Shown here: piece by piece, positions 28,802 through 40,491 of the stretch | Numbering within the stretch: the stretch's first letter is position 1 | How the letters are laid out: each line of letters opens with the position of its first letter | NCBI RefSeq assembly: GCF_005144585.1 | Contig: NZ_SSMQ01000053.1 | Span: forward strand, 1-64,000 | Reading direction: 5' to 3' | DNA from: Polyangium fumosum | GTDB taxonomy: Bacteria > Myxococcota_A > Polyangia > Polyangiales > Polyangiaceae | Length of the DNA: 64,000 bases | Notes under the pieces: model-generated | Told to the model about the DNA's origin: nothing | The model's input: the letters and a program-made list of their open reading frames with translations, nothing else | Databases searched by the model: none | Translations under genes and position numbers: made by a program

Positions 28802-31077
28802 GGGTTCAGGATTTCGTGGGCGAACTCGGCGAGCCACCAATGATGCGCCTCCGTCCCGAACCAAATCCTGGCGTTCGTTTCGTCGCTGATGCGGCCCTCT
28901 ATGACTTTCGGGTGGAGCTTCGCGAGGTTGTTCTTGTTGACATACCAGAACAGACCCGTTTGGAATTTCTCGATCTCCGCGATGGCCGCAGCGTGCTGAC
29001 GACAAAACGTATCGATATTCACTTTGCCGGGAGCATCCTCCTGCTTTTTCGTGGTGAAGGCTCCGCGCGGGGGCAAGGGAAGCGCGTTGACGAGGGCCAT
29101 GACATTCTTCGGCGGGTTCACCTCGCCACGTGCGATGGCATCCCGCACCAGCCGAACGTAGCCGATGGCTTGGACGCACGCGGGCGTCAGTTTTTTCGCA
29201 GGAGCGTCCAGCTTGTTGGGCACCGTGACATCGTAGAACGTCATGCCCTTCGGATCGATGTTTGCCTTCTGGAGCTCTGTGACGAATTCTTGATTGCCGG
29301 CATCGAGAATGGTTCGCTTCTTGACTTTGTTCCCGTCGAGGAGGGCGCGTCCCTCCGAATCATTCTTCAGGGAATTGACGAGCCCCCACCACCCGCGGCT
29401 GTGTGCCGAGAGATGGATCTCCTCGATGGCCGTGCTTTTCCGACCTGCTCTCTCGAGGCAACCCTGGATCTGGGCCATGCTTATCGTGGTCCTGAGCGGT
29501 ACACCGATGAGGATCCACTTCGTGTCCGCGGCTGCGGATCGGAGGCCCTGGGCAAGGATGGAGTTGTGTCCGACGCCTATGTCGCTACCGTTCTTGGAAT
29601 CGGAATCCACGTCGTTCGGAGAGAAGAACACGTGTACGAAGTTCTTGTCGGAATGGAGCGCCGGCGGTACGAAGACGGAAAATATACCGGACATGCGAGT
29701 GCGCCCAGCATATTTGTCAAGCCCCCCCAACTCGATCTCCTCGGAACGCAGGGGCTTCCAGCCCCATGTCCCTTCGGCAACCATCCTCTTGAGCCGGACG
29801 ATGCCACTGCGTGTCTCCTGATCGATCTTTCCTGGAGTCGAGATCGACAGTATATGCTTGCGAGCGAGCATCTCGTGCTGTACGGCCGTCACGTCAGATT
29901 CCACATTTTGCACGCCACTGCCGCTGCCGATGCCGCGCCCCGGTGGCAGATCGAGCCCAAGGTAGTTGTTGGCCACCTCATTGGCGAGGGACGGCTCGAG
30001 CCCCCTCATGATGGCGGTACGCAGAACCAAGAGGTCTGGTCCCGTGAGCTGTGCGTCGAGGCCGAGTTTCCTCCATGCCGCCGCCGTGGTGTTGAACGTG
30101 GGGACATCAATCGCCCAAAGCTGGAGCAATCGCTCGAGCGCAGGCAACGCATCTCGCACGAGGTTGTCCTGCGCGGTGACACCAATCTCGTGTCCGAGCG
30201 TGACCCCGATGCGGAGCGAGAGGGTGTCGGCAGCCACAGGCGCATGAGCGCTGTTTTGTGCTTGCGTGTCGTCGTCGAACTGTCGCTGGATCACACCCGC
30301 CCGAGGAACTCTCGACTGCTGGCCGACGTGCACGAGCTCGTGTGCAAGGAGCCGTTTTCCCGTGCTCGTCCCAGGTGAATAGTGACCCTCTCCGAAGACG
30401 ATGTGATGTCCGACGGTGTACGCTGACGCCTTCAGGGCCCGCGCCGACTCCGCTGACCGCGAATGGGTGTGGATTCGGACCGTACTCAAATCAAAGCCGA
30501 GACGTGGGGCGAAATAAGCTTGTGACGCGGCATCGAGCGGCCTCCCTGTGTCGGAACGCAGGGCCTGGTCGACGATCGACGGCACGTCCGCCGAGATCGC
30601 CGGTGCACCCGAAACGGATTTACGCTGGATGCGTCGCTCGTCCTCTTCTTCGTTCTGCTCACATGCCGTGCATTTGCGCTGCAAGGAAGCGGCCTGTGTC
30701 GTGAGGGGCGCACGTTGGATCGAGGCAGGCGCCGAGCCGATGGGCGCCGGCTCGGCCATTCGCATCACCTCGTCGGCCACCTCGTCCGCTTCGACCTCGT
30801 CTGGATCACGCGGAGAGCTGATGCTCGCTTTGCGCTGGACCGGCGGCGTGAGGGGGATGCGGGAGAAATCGAAACGGGGACCATACACGCGGGGCGGAGA
30901 CGATGGGGTTTCCACGTCCGCTTCCGGCGCAGCGTGTCCGAGGCGTGACCACGTTGCACGGGAAGGCGCCGAGCGCGGCTCGAAGGCGTTCTCCCGCGAC
31001 GCCTGCACCGGAAGATGGGACGCGGGCTTCGGGGCGGGCGGCTTTGTTACCGATTCGCGCAGTTTCCCGTCGAGCAT
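28798..31077 (-). CDS. DUF4157 (eCIS-type) effector with putative lipase-like C-terminus
   Basis: A 759-residue protein with an AAGGAGG ribosome site about 8 bp before its start. Residues 1-165 are disordered and acidic, with an SSPRDPDEVEADEVADEVMRM stretch and a CTAC motif. Residues 178-256 are the DUF4157 domain (FDLSTVRIHTHSRSAESARAL, zinc motif HELVH at 246-250), the marker of extracellular contractile injection system cargo. The 500-residue C-terminus has an Ser-hydrolase-like block: IEEIHLSAHSRGWWGL with candidate nucleophile Ser560, followed by ILDAG and a late His cluster (TEAHHWW). It could be a lipase or esterase. No eCIS sheath or tube genes are in the window. The lipoprotein gene overlaps its end by 4 bp. 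Confidence 0.78.
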   Translation of the reverse strand: MLDGKLRESVTKPPAPKPASHLPVQASRENAFEPRSAPSRATWSRLGHAAPEADVETPSSPPRVYGPRFDFSRIPLTPPVQRKASISSPRDPDEVEADEVADEVMRMAEPAPIGSAPASIQRAPLTTQAASLQRKCTACEQNEEEDERRIQRKSVSGAPAISADVPSIVDQALRSDTGRPLDAASQAYFAPRLGFDLSTVRIHTHSRSAESARALKASAYTVGHHIVFGEGHYSPGTSTGKRLLAHELVHVGQQSRVPRAGVIQRQFDDDTQAQNSAHAPVAADTLSLRIGVTLGHEIGVTAQDNLVRDALPALERLLQLWAIDVPTFNTTAAAWRKLGLDAQLTGPDLLVLRTAIMRGLEPSLANEVANNYLGLDLPPGRGIGSGSGVQNVESDVTAVQHEMLARKHILSISTPGKIDQETRSGIVRLKRMVAEGTWGWKPLRSEEIELGGLDKYAGRTRMSGIFSVFVPPALHSDKNFVHVFFSPNDVDSDSKNGSDIGVGHNSILAQGLRSAAADTKWILIGVPLRTTISMAQIQGCLERAGRKSTAIEEIHLSAHSRGWWGLVNSLKNDSEGRALLDGNKVKKRTILDAGNQEFVTELQKANIDPKGMTFYDVTVPNKLDAPAKKLTPACVQAIGYVRLVRDAIARGEVNPPKNVMALVNALPLPPRGAFTTKKQEDAPGKVNIDTFCRQHAAAIAEIEKFQTGLFWYVNKNNLAKLHPKVIEGRISDETNARIWFGTEAHHWWLAEFAHEILNP

Positions 31078-31688
31078 GAGCCTTTGCCTCCTTCCAGTTG
31101 GGTTGACCCCAGTCTACAAGCTCTTGATGGACGTGCCCACAGCGATGTTCCTGTCGCAGGTGTTCCTCGTGGAGGGCCCGCATTTCGGCGTGGATGGGGT
31201 GCGGCTCCTCGACCGTGTCGAAACGACCGGAGCCCCCCGCGGGCACCCAAGGCGTCATCCACCCCCGCTTTTTGGATGAAAGGTGCAGGCGACCCCGTTC
31301 CTTGCCCCCTCCACGGGAATCACGCGCGAAGGACGCCCCGATCCTCCCCCGTGCACCTCCCGCGCTCGCCGAGGCGAAGCGTGATCCTCCCCTGGTCACG
31401 CGATGCAGAGCGGAAGATCACGCCGTCCCTTGCGTCGTCACGAGCTGCGCGGGGGCAGGCGAGCCGTCATCCGCCCCCCTCGACGATGCGCACGGAGGCA
31501 GGTGACGCCTGCGGCCCCCTTGGGCGGACGCAGCGGGCACAGGACAGGGGCGCACCTTTCATGTCATGCGCCAGAGCCCGCTCTCCTAGGGTTGCTTTTT
31601 TTCCTCGACGAGCTCGCTCGCCGAGAGCGACCGCGTTCGCGAGCTCTGCGAGAAGCTCGCGAACGGGGAGGGGATCCTCAGGCTCGCA
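31078..31688. other. 611-bp gap between two minus-strand genes
   Basis: No convincing gene. The right-hand neighbour ends at 31689 and the left-hand one starts at 31077. A minus-strand frame from ATG 31258 runs through the ribosome site and the first 270 bp of the DUF4157 gene; its first 60 residues (HPIHAEMRALHEEHLRQEH) look somewhat protein-like, but the overlap argues against it. The gap holds an 11-bp stem-loop near its right end and a T7 run at 31596-31602. Confidence 0.5.
31635..31664. repeat. 11-bp perfect stem-loop
   Basis: GTTCGCGAGCT and AGCTCGCGAAC pair perfectly around an 8-nt loop. It lies 24 bp past the stop of the minus-strand gene that ends at 31689 and could be its terminator, but no U-run follows on that strand. 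Confidence 0.55.
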
Positions 31689-32180
31689 TCACGGGTTGTG
31701 CGTCACCGTGAAGTGCATCTCCTTGAACGTGGCGACGACCTTGTCCGGAGAGCCGAGTGGCGCGAGATCCATCGGTTCCTGGAGGTGGTAAACCGAGCCC
31801 TGCGGAGGAAAAACAGTCAGGGCGTTGTTGACCAGCGCGGCGGTCTTCGTGTTCCTCAGCACCATGGATCCACCGCCCGGCCACCACCCGAAGGTGCACT
31901 TGAAGTCGTGGTAGATCGTGTTCTGGAACGTGGGCGGCAACTGCTTGACGAGCTCGAGCGGGCTCAGTGGGGTCGTGTCGATGTCAGCCTGGGAGAGGGT
32001 GACCTTCCCGAACACGGGGTGGTCCGCCGACACCTCGTGGCCGATGATCTTGAGCATGACGCCTCCCAATCCGCTCGAGATCGTCTTCTCGACCCGGACC
32101 TTGAGCCCGCCCTTGAAGTCCAGCGTGACCTCGCCGAGGTCGTCCACTCGGAAGAGGACATTGACGGCATACATGGACAT
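31689..32180 (-). CDS. Hypothetical beta-rich protein
   Basis: ATG at 32180 (MSMYAVNVLFRVDDLGEVTL) has GGAG 9 bp upstream and gives 163 residues; ATG at 32222, with its own GAGG, would add 14 residues and cannot be excluded. The sequence alternates strands (FKGGLKVRVEKTISSG, GGVMLKIIGHEVSADHP) and has a Trp/Gly-rich stretch (CTFGWWPGGGSMVLRNTK). No signal peptide, no membrane segment, no motif I recognise. It lies near orphan eCIS-type effectors but is not coupled to any gene. Confidence 0.5.
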   Translation of the reverse strand: MSMYAVNVLFRVDDLGEVTLDFKGGLKVRVEKTISSGLGGVMLKIIGHEVSADHPVFGKVTLSQADIDTTPLSPLELVKQLPPTFQNTIYHDFKCTFGWWPGGGSMVLRNTKTAALVNNALTVFPPQGSVYHLQEPMDLAPLGSPDKVVATFKEMHFTVTHNP

Positions 32181-32450
32181 GGGGATCTCCAGACCGATCG
32201 GGCGTAAAAATGGGTTGAGCATACGCACCTCAATGGCTCGTGGGATGGGCGGCGTGCCAGCCCGCACTGCAAAGGCGACCCGCCTCGGGTTTCTTTCGCC
32301 GTGGCAGCCTCGGAAGGCTCCACGACGATTGCGTGTCCCCCTTCTAAAGTTTTCGGCCGCTGAGGACCATGGGACCAAAGTCCTATACGCGCGCATCGGG
32401 AGGCGTTCTCGCATGAACCGCAGGGGGGGACGGTGTATCCTCCCGCCGCC

Positions 32451-33320
32451 ATGGATGACCCTTTCCGCGAACGTCGACTCTCTCCCGCCGAGGTGCGCCG
32501 CATTTTGCGCCGGGCCCTGGATCTCGCCGAGCAGGACGCCGAGACGCAAGCGATCGAGACCTCGATGACCGAGGCCGAGCTCGTGCGCCACGCGGGCGAG
32601 CTCGGCATTCCGCGCACGGCCCTTCGGAGCGCGGCGGCCGAGCAGGCGCCGCCCGAGAAGCTGAAGAGCCAGCGCGGCTGGCTCGGCGCGCCGACGCGGA
32701 CGGTCGCCGAGGAGGAAATCGACGGCGAGATCGCGTCGGAGACCCACGAGGATCTCGTCGACGTGATCCGCAACGTGATGGGCGACGCGGGGCAGGTGCA
32801 GATCGTGGGAAAAACCCTGACCTGGACGCCCACGGTGATCCCGCAGGGGCAGCAGAGGCAACTCTCGGTCACCGTGCGCTCCCGCCATGGAAAGACGCTC
32901 GTCCGGGTCGAGGAGCGACACACGAACCTCGCGCTGGGCTTGTACCTGGGCATCGGGCTCGGCGTCGGGCTCGGCGTGGGCATGCCCGCCGCGGTGACGA
33001 TCGGGACCGCCACGAAGGACGGCGTGTCCGCCGCCCTGGCCGCTGTCGCTTGTCTGGTATTCGCGTTCCTCCTGCCGCGCCTGATGTTCCCCTGGATCGT
33101 GCGGCGCAGGTCGAGAAAACACGACGCGCTGCGGAAGCGGCTTTCGAGCGTGATTCGCGGAGCGTCGCGGGACATGCGGGCGACGGAGGAAGCGACGGCG
33201 CCGCAGAAGCGGAAGCGGAAGCGGATTGCGGGCGCGGCGGCGGAGGCGGAGGCGGAAGCGGAGGCGGAAGCGGAGGCGGAAGCGGAGGAGGCGGACGCAA
33301 GGCAGAGGCAGAAGCGGTAG
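32451..33320 (+). CDS. Two-TM membrane protein with Glu-Ala repeat tail
   Basis: ATG at 32451 (MDDPFRERRLSPAEVRRIL) gives 289 residues; a GTG 18 bp upstream is an alternative. The N-terminal 80 residues form an acidic helical domain (RALDLAEQDAETQAIE, MTEAELVRHAGELGIP) seen in other myxobacterial membrane proteins. A soluble beta part follows, then two membrane segments (LGLYLGIGLGVGLGVGM and ALAAVACLVFAFLLP). The tail is basic, then ends in an EAEAEAEAE repeat made by a DNA repeat. Function unknown. Confidence 0.6.
   Translation: MDDPFRERRLSPAEVRRILRRALDLAEQDAETQAIETSMTEAELVRHAGELGIPRTALRSAAAEQAPPEKLKSQRGWLGAPTRTVAEEEIDGEIASETHEDLVDVIRNVMGDAGQVQIVGKTLTWTPTVIPQGQQRQLSVTVRSRHGKTLVRVEERHTNLALGLYLGIGLGVGLGVGMPAAVTIGTATKDGVSAALAAVACLVFAFLLPRLMFPWIVRRRSRKHDALRKRLSSVIRGASRDMRATEEATAPQKRKRKRIAGAAAEAEAEAEAEAEAEAEEADARQRQKR
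33241..33294 (+). repeat. (GGAGGCGGAAGC)n tandem repeat
   Basis: Short 12-bp units in frame at the 3' end of the two-TM protein gene encode alternating Glu and Ala. The copy number is likely to vary between strains. Confidence 0.75.
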
Positions 33321-33431
33321 CGGGAGCGCGGGCAGCGAGCGAAATCTGATTGTGGACCGCTCCCGCGGCTCCCGCCACCCTGGCTCGTTTTCCCTTGTCG
33401 CTCGGCCGATCCACGTGCGATTCGGTCCTCC

Positions 33432-34060
33432 ATGCAAGCAATGACGAGGCTCCGCTCGGCAATGCTGGGCGTGCTGATGCTGGGCTTCGTTGGGGCAGGG
33501 ATGACGGGTGCGTGCGGGGGGCCTCTCGATCCGGATCGTCATCAAACATGAGGACGCGCCGCTCCAGTCGTCGCTCATCGAGATCAAGACCGTCCCGACG
33601 GAGGTGAGCGGTCCGTACCGCAATTTGACCGAGCCACAGAAACTCGCACCGGGGGAAGACTTCTACTGCTCCAGCGGTCAAGTCGACGAGGAGGGCAACA
33701 GCCTCAAGCAGAAGGACTGGATCCTCCAGGTCAACCGCAAAGCGCACAAGGGCGAGATTCACTCCGATCTCGCGGGCTTCACGTATCCTTGCAAGGATGA
33801 GAACTGCAAGCCAACGATGTGCACAGAGCCGCTCGTCCTCAAAGATCCGGCTGATGAAAACACGCCTAAAAAATGACCCAGATCGCGCGCAGGTGCACCA
33901 CGTGGTGCCCATGACCGATCGGCGCAGTTGTCCCTGGGGCACGAACTCGAATAAGAACGCGGCCGTCATCTCGCGGGGGCTCAACCAATATCTCTACAAC
34001 AAGGTTCCGCCGGAAAAGGAGGTGTTGCGGATCAACCAGGTTCCGCCGTACACCCTTTGA
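33432..34060 (+). pseudogene. Lipoprotein with HNH-like C-terminus, two homopolymer frameshifts
   Basis: Three frames hold one protein in pieces. ATG 33432 starts a lipoprotein signal (LGVLMLGFVGAGMTGAC) that reaches a stop after 12 more residues. Skipping one G in the G6 run at 33515-33520 joins it to the frame ending at 33876 (IRIVIKHEDAPLQSSLIEIK ... DLAGFTYPCKDENC). Skipping one A in the A6 run at 33869-33874 then joins that to the frame ending at 34060, which carries AQVHHVVPMTDRRSCPWGTN and NAAVISRGLNQYLYNKVPP, an HNH/His-Me finger pattern. Repaired, it would be about 208 residues. Either the gene is dead, or the two runs are sequence errors, or slippage switches it. A free-standing 68-codon ORF from ATG 33854 is the alternative for the last part. 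Confidence 0.6.
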
Positions 34061-34126
34061 CGCGGCAGGCGGACGCAGGCGGCGAGCACGTTGACGTCGA
34101 GACCGACGGGGTGTAGTCGAGGCACC

Positions 34127-34924
34127 ATGATCGCGAGGGCCAGCCGCTTCGGACGCCTCGTCTTCGACCGAGACGCCATCGTGCGCGCCGCGCTGCGCGC
34201 CTACGTCGAAACCATCCTTGCGAGGGTGGATCCGTTCAAGCGACATAGGTTCGCGGTCTCCGACGGCGGAAATTGGGAGGGCGACCTCCGGCGTGGCGCC
34301 TTCTACAACGATGACGGGTGCGGAGACTACGAGGTCGTGGCGTGGACCGAGTCAGGCGTCGTCGGTCTCGCGTTCCATATGGGGTTCGGTCCGATCGAGC
34401 AGCTTGGCCTCTCGCTCGACGCGGTGACCGGCGGCCCGGACGACGTGCGCGGGGCCGTGCCAGGGCTCCCCGCCGAGCTCGAGCCCGCCTTCGTGAGGGC
34501 CGTCGGCATACTCCCCACTGGGGAGGCGCATGACAATGGGGTGGTGTATGGAGAGAAGCTGGCGGGCGTGGGCTTCTGGCTTTACGGCGATCGCGTCGCC
34601 GGCACGCTCTTCGACGATCCGTCGGCCTGCGGCGCCAACCGGCTGGCCGCGTGGGGCTTGCTCAAAGGCAATCGCCTGCCGCTGGCGTGTAGTGGACGAG
34701 TCGAGCCGTTCGAGGCGGACCAACCGAGAGCCGTGCCGATCCACGCGATCGTGGACGCGGTGACCGCCCGGGCGCTGCGTGGCCCCACGGAGCTGACGCC
34801 CGATGAGATCGAAACGCTCCTTGGCGCCCCGCCCAGGCCGGAGACACAGCTTTTCACGCGACAGCTTCAGAAGGTGGGCATTACCTGGCCCGGCTCGCCC
34901 GAGATCCCCGCGGTGCCGACATAA
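34127..34924 (+). CDS. Hypothetical protein
   Basis: ATG at 34127 gives 265 residues. It has no signal peptide or membrane segment. Notable stretches are RHRFAVSDGGNWEGDLRRGA, YNDDGCGDYEVVAWTESGVV and EKLAGVGFWLYGDRVAGTLF. I do not recognise the family. It comes 66 bp after the broken lipoprotein/HNH gene on the same strand; an immunity role is conceivable only from this position. Confidence 0.55.
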   Translation: MIARASRFGRLVFDRDAIVRAALRAYVETILARVDPFKRHRFAVSDGGNWEGDLRRGAFYNDDGCGDYEVVAWTESGVVGLAFHMGFGPIEQLGLSLDAVTGGPDDVRGAVPGLPAELEPAFVRAVGILPTGEAHDNGVVYGEKLAGVGFWLYGDRVAGTLFDDPSACGANRLAAWGLLKGNRLPLACSGRVEPFEADQPRAVPIHAIVDAVTARALRGPTELTPDEIETLLGAPPRPETQLFTRQLQKVGITWPGSPEIPAVPT

Positions 34925-34951
34925 CGGGCCAACCCCTTTTCCTGCTGCGCC

Positions 34952-38851
<3,900 letters not shown>

Positions 38852-38898
38852 GACTTGGGTTCCATCTTGCGGACGGGGAGCGGCGCCGAAGCGGCACG

Positions 38899-40374
38899 TC
38901 AGGGCGTGCAATGCAAGGCCATCACCTGCCCGGCGCCCTCATGACCGTCGAAGGGCGCTCCCGGCGCGCTGACGGCGATCTCTCCCTTGCCGTCGCCGTC
39001 GAGATCCCCGAGCAACGCGACGCCGCTCCCGAAGCCATAAACGCCGATGTTGTCCGGGGGGAGCGCGTGCACCACGTCGATGAGCACGGCGCCGTCCTTC
39101 CCGCTCAGCACCGCGACGCGCCCGGTCATGCCGAGCACGATGATGTCCATGCTGACGCCGTTCGCACCGACGATGACGTCGGACACGCCATCGCCGTTCA
39201 CGTCGTCCGCAGACGCGAAGGCCACACCCAAATGGTCATCGGCCCGGTCGCCCTTGCTCGTCCACAACACGTCGCCGGTTCGCCCGTCCAGCGCGACCAC
39301 CTTCCCACCATTCGGCACGAGCGAGGCGTGGTTGTGCGCGCCCACGATCACGTCGGGATATCCATCTGCGTTCACGTCGCCGTGGCTTGCGAGGGGATTG
39401 CCGATCAAATCCGGCGCGCCCCCCTGGCTGCCCGCTTCGCCCACGTGGGTCCACAGAGGGTCTCCCGCGAGAGAGCCGATCGCTTGCACGCGCCCCTTGA
39501 AGAAGTCCGCGTACACGTCGCCGACCAAAAGCTCACGCAGGCCGTCGCCGTCGGCGTCGGGCACCGTCGCGAGATTGCCTCCATAAAGAGGGCTCGCCTG
39601 GGCAGGCGTCGGCGGCTTCGTGAACACCGACGCATCCGCGCCCGAAGAGAGCTCCACCCAGCCCGGGAGCTGCTGGCTGCCCCCGGAGCTGCCCACGAAA
39701 AAGTCCGGCGTGCCGTCGCCATTGCGATCCTCCGCGAGCGTGATGCCATGACCAAAGCCATCCGCGGCCGGCGTTCCTTGGCCCAGGCGCGTGAACCGCT
39801 CCGCGAACCCCTTGGGCGAGAAGACGCGGACATTCGTGGCGCACGCGAGGGGGCTCGAGGAACTCCCGGACGAACCCCCGCCGTCGTCCTCGCAGACGCG
39901 CTCGTGGGCGGCGACCTCCTCGACGCCATCGCCGTCGAAATCACCGCCCACGGCCCGCAGGTAGGCGCTGCTCCCGAGGACGATTTCGTCGAGCCGCGTC
40001 CCATCCTTGCCCGAGAGGACGACCAGGGCCGTGGCGTTGCCTTGCTTGCGGGTCACGACGAGATCCCGAAGGCCGTCGCCGTCGACATCCCCGACGCCGA
40101 CGACGTTTTGGCCGAGCCCTTCCGAGGTCGTTTTCCCACCGGCGATCCACAGGATCTCGCAAGAACCAGCGCGCGGCTCGAGGAGCAAGGCATTGTCTTC
40201 TCCGCCTCCCGCACCGCCTTCGCCCCCCATTCCGCCGGAGCCCCCCGTCCCGCCCGGATCGCCGGAGCTGCCCGGGTCATCCCCTCGATTGTTGCAGCCG
40301 CCCGCGACGAGCGCGAGCGCAAGTCCGACCATCACCGCGCGGCCTCGCCCCGTGAGATTCATCTTCGTTCGCAT
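38899..40374 (-). CDS. FG-GAP (integrin-alpha-like) propeller lipoprotein
   Basis: ATG at 40374 has AAGGAG 10 bp upstream and gives 491 residues. The lipoprotein signal ends LALVAGGC (Cys27), followed by a Gly/Ser/Asp spacer. Seven FG-GAP units follow, each with a calcium loop: DVDGDGLRDLVV, DFDGDGVEEVAA, DRNGDGTPDFFVG, DADGDGLRELLVGD, DVNADGYPDVIVG, DVNGDGVSDVIVG and DLDGDGKGEIAVS. Seven units make a complete propeller. It is likely an outer-membrane or surface lipoprotein that needs Ca2+; the partner is unknown. It is convergent with the propeller kinase and divergent from the ATPase regulator. Confidence 0.82.
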   Translation of the reverse strand: MRTKMNLTGRGRAVMVGLALALVAGGCNNRGDDPGSSGDPGGTGGSGGMGGEGGAGGGEDNALLLEPRAGSCEILWIAGGKTTSEGLGQNVVGVGDVDGDGLRDLVVTRKQGNATALVVLSGKDGTRLDEIVLGSSAYLRAVGGDFDGDGVEEVAAHERVCEDDGGGSSGSSSSPLACATNVRVFSPKGFAERFTRLGQGTPAADGFGHGITLAEDRNGDGTPDFFVGSSGGSQQLPGWVELSSGADASVFTKPPTPAQASPLYGGNLATVPDADGDGLRELLVGDVYADFFKGRVQAIGSLAGDPLWTHVGEAGSQGGAPDLIGNPLASHGDVNADGYPDVIVGAHNHASLVPNGGKVVALDGRTGDVLWTSKGDRADDHLGVAFASADDVNGDGVSDVIVGANGVSMDIIVLGMTGRVAVLSGKDGAVLIDVVHALPPDNIGVYGFGSGVALLGDLDGDGKGEIAVSAPGAPFDGHEGAGQVMALHCTP

Positions 40375-40491
40375 CTGTGCCATGCTCCTTAAGAACGCGG
40401 CCGCCATGACCGCTCGCCTTGAACATGCGCAGCGGGAGACCGAGCGACGACATAAACCGGGGCGCGCACGTGCGTTCTAAGGTCCTTTAAG

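Noticed and set aside
30806-31258. Minus-strand ORF from ATG 31258 overlapping the DUF4157 gene start
   Set aside because: Some protein-like residues at its start, but it runs 270 bp into the effector coding region in another frame; the effector has the stronger ribosome site and a known domain.
31015-31791. Plus-strand ORF over the 31.1-31.7 kb gap
   Set aside because: No motif, Pro/Arg-rich, overlaps genes at both ends antisense.
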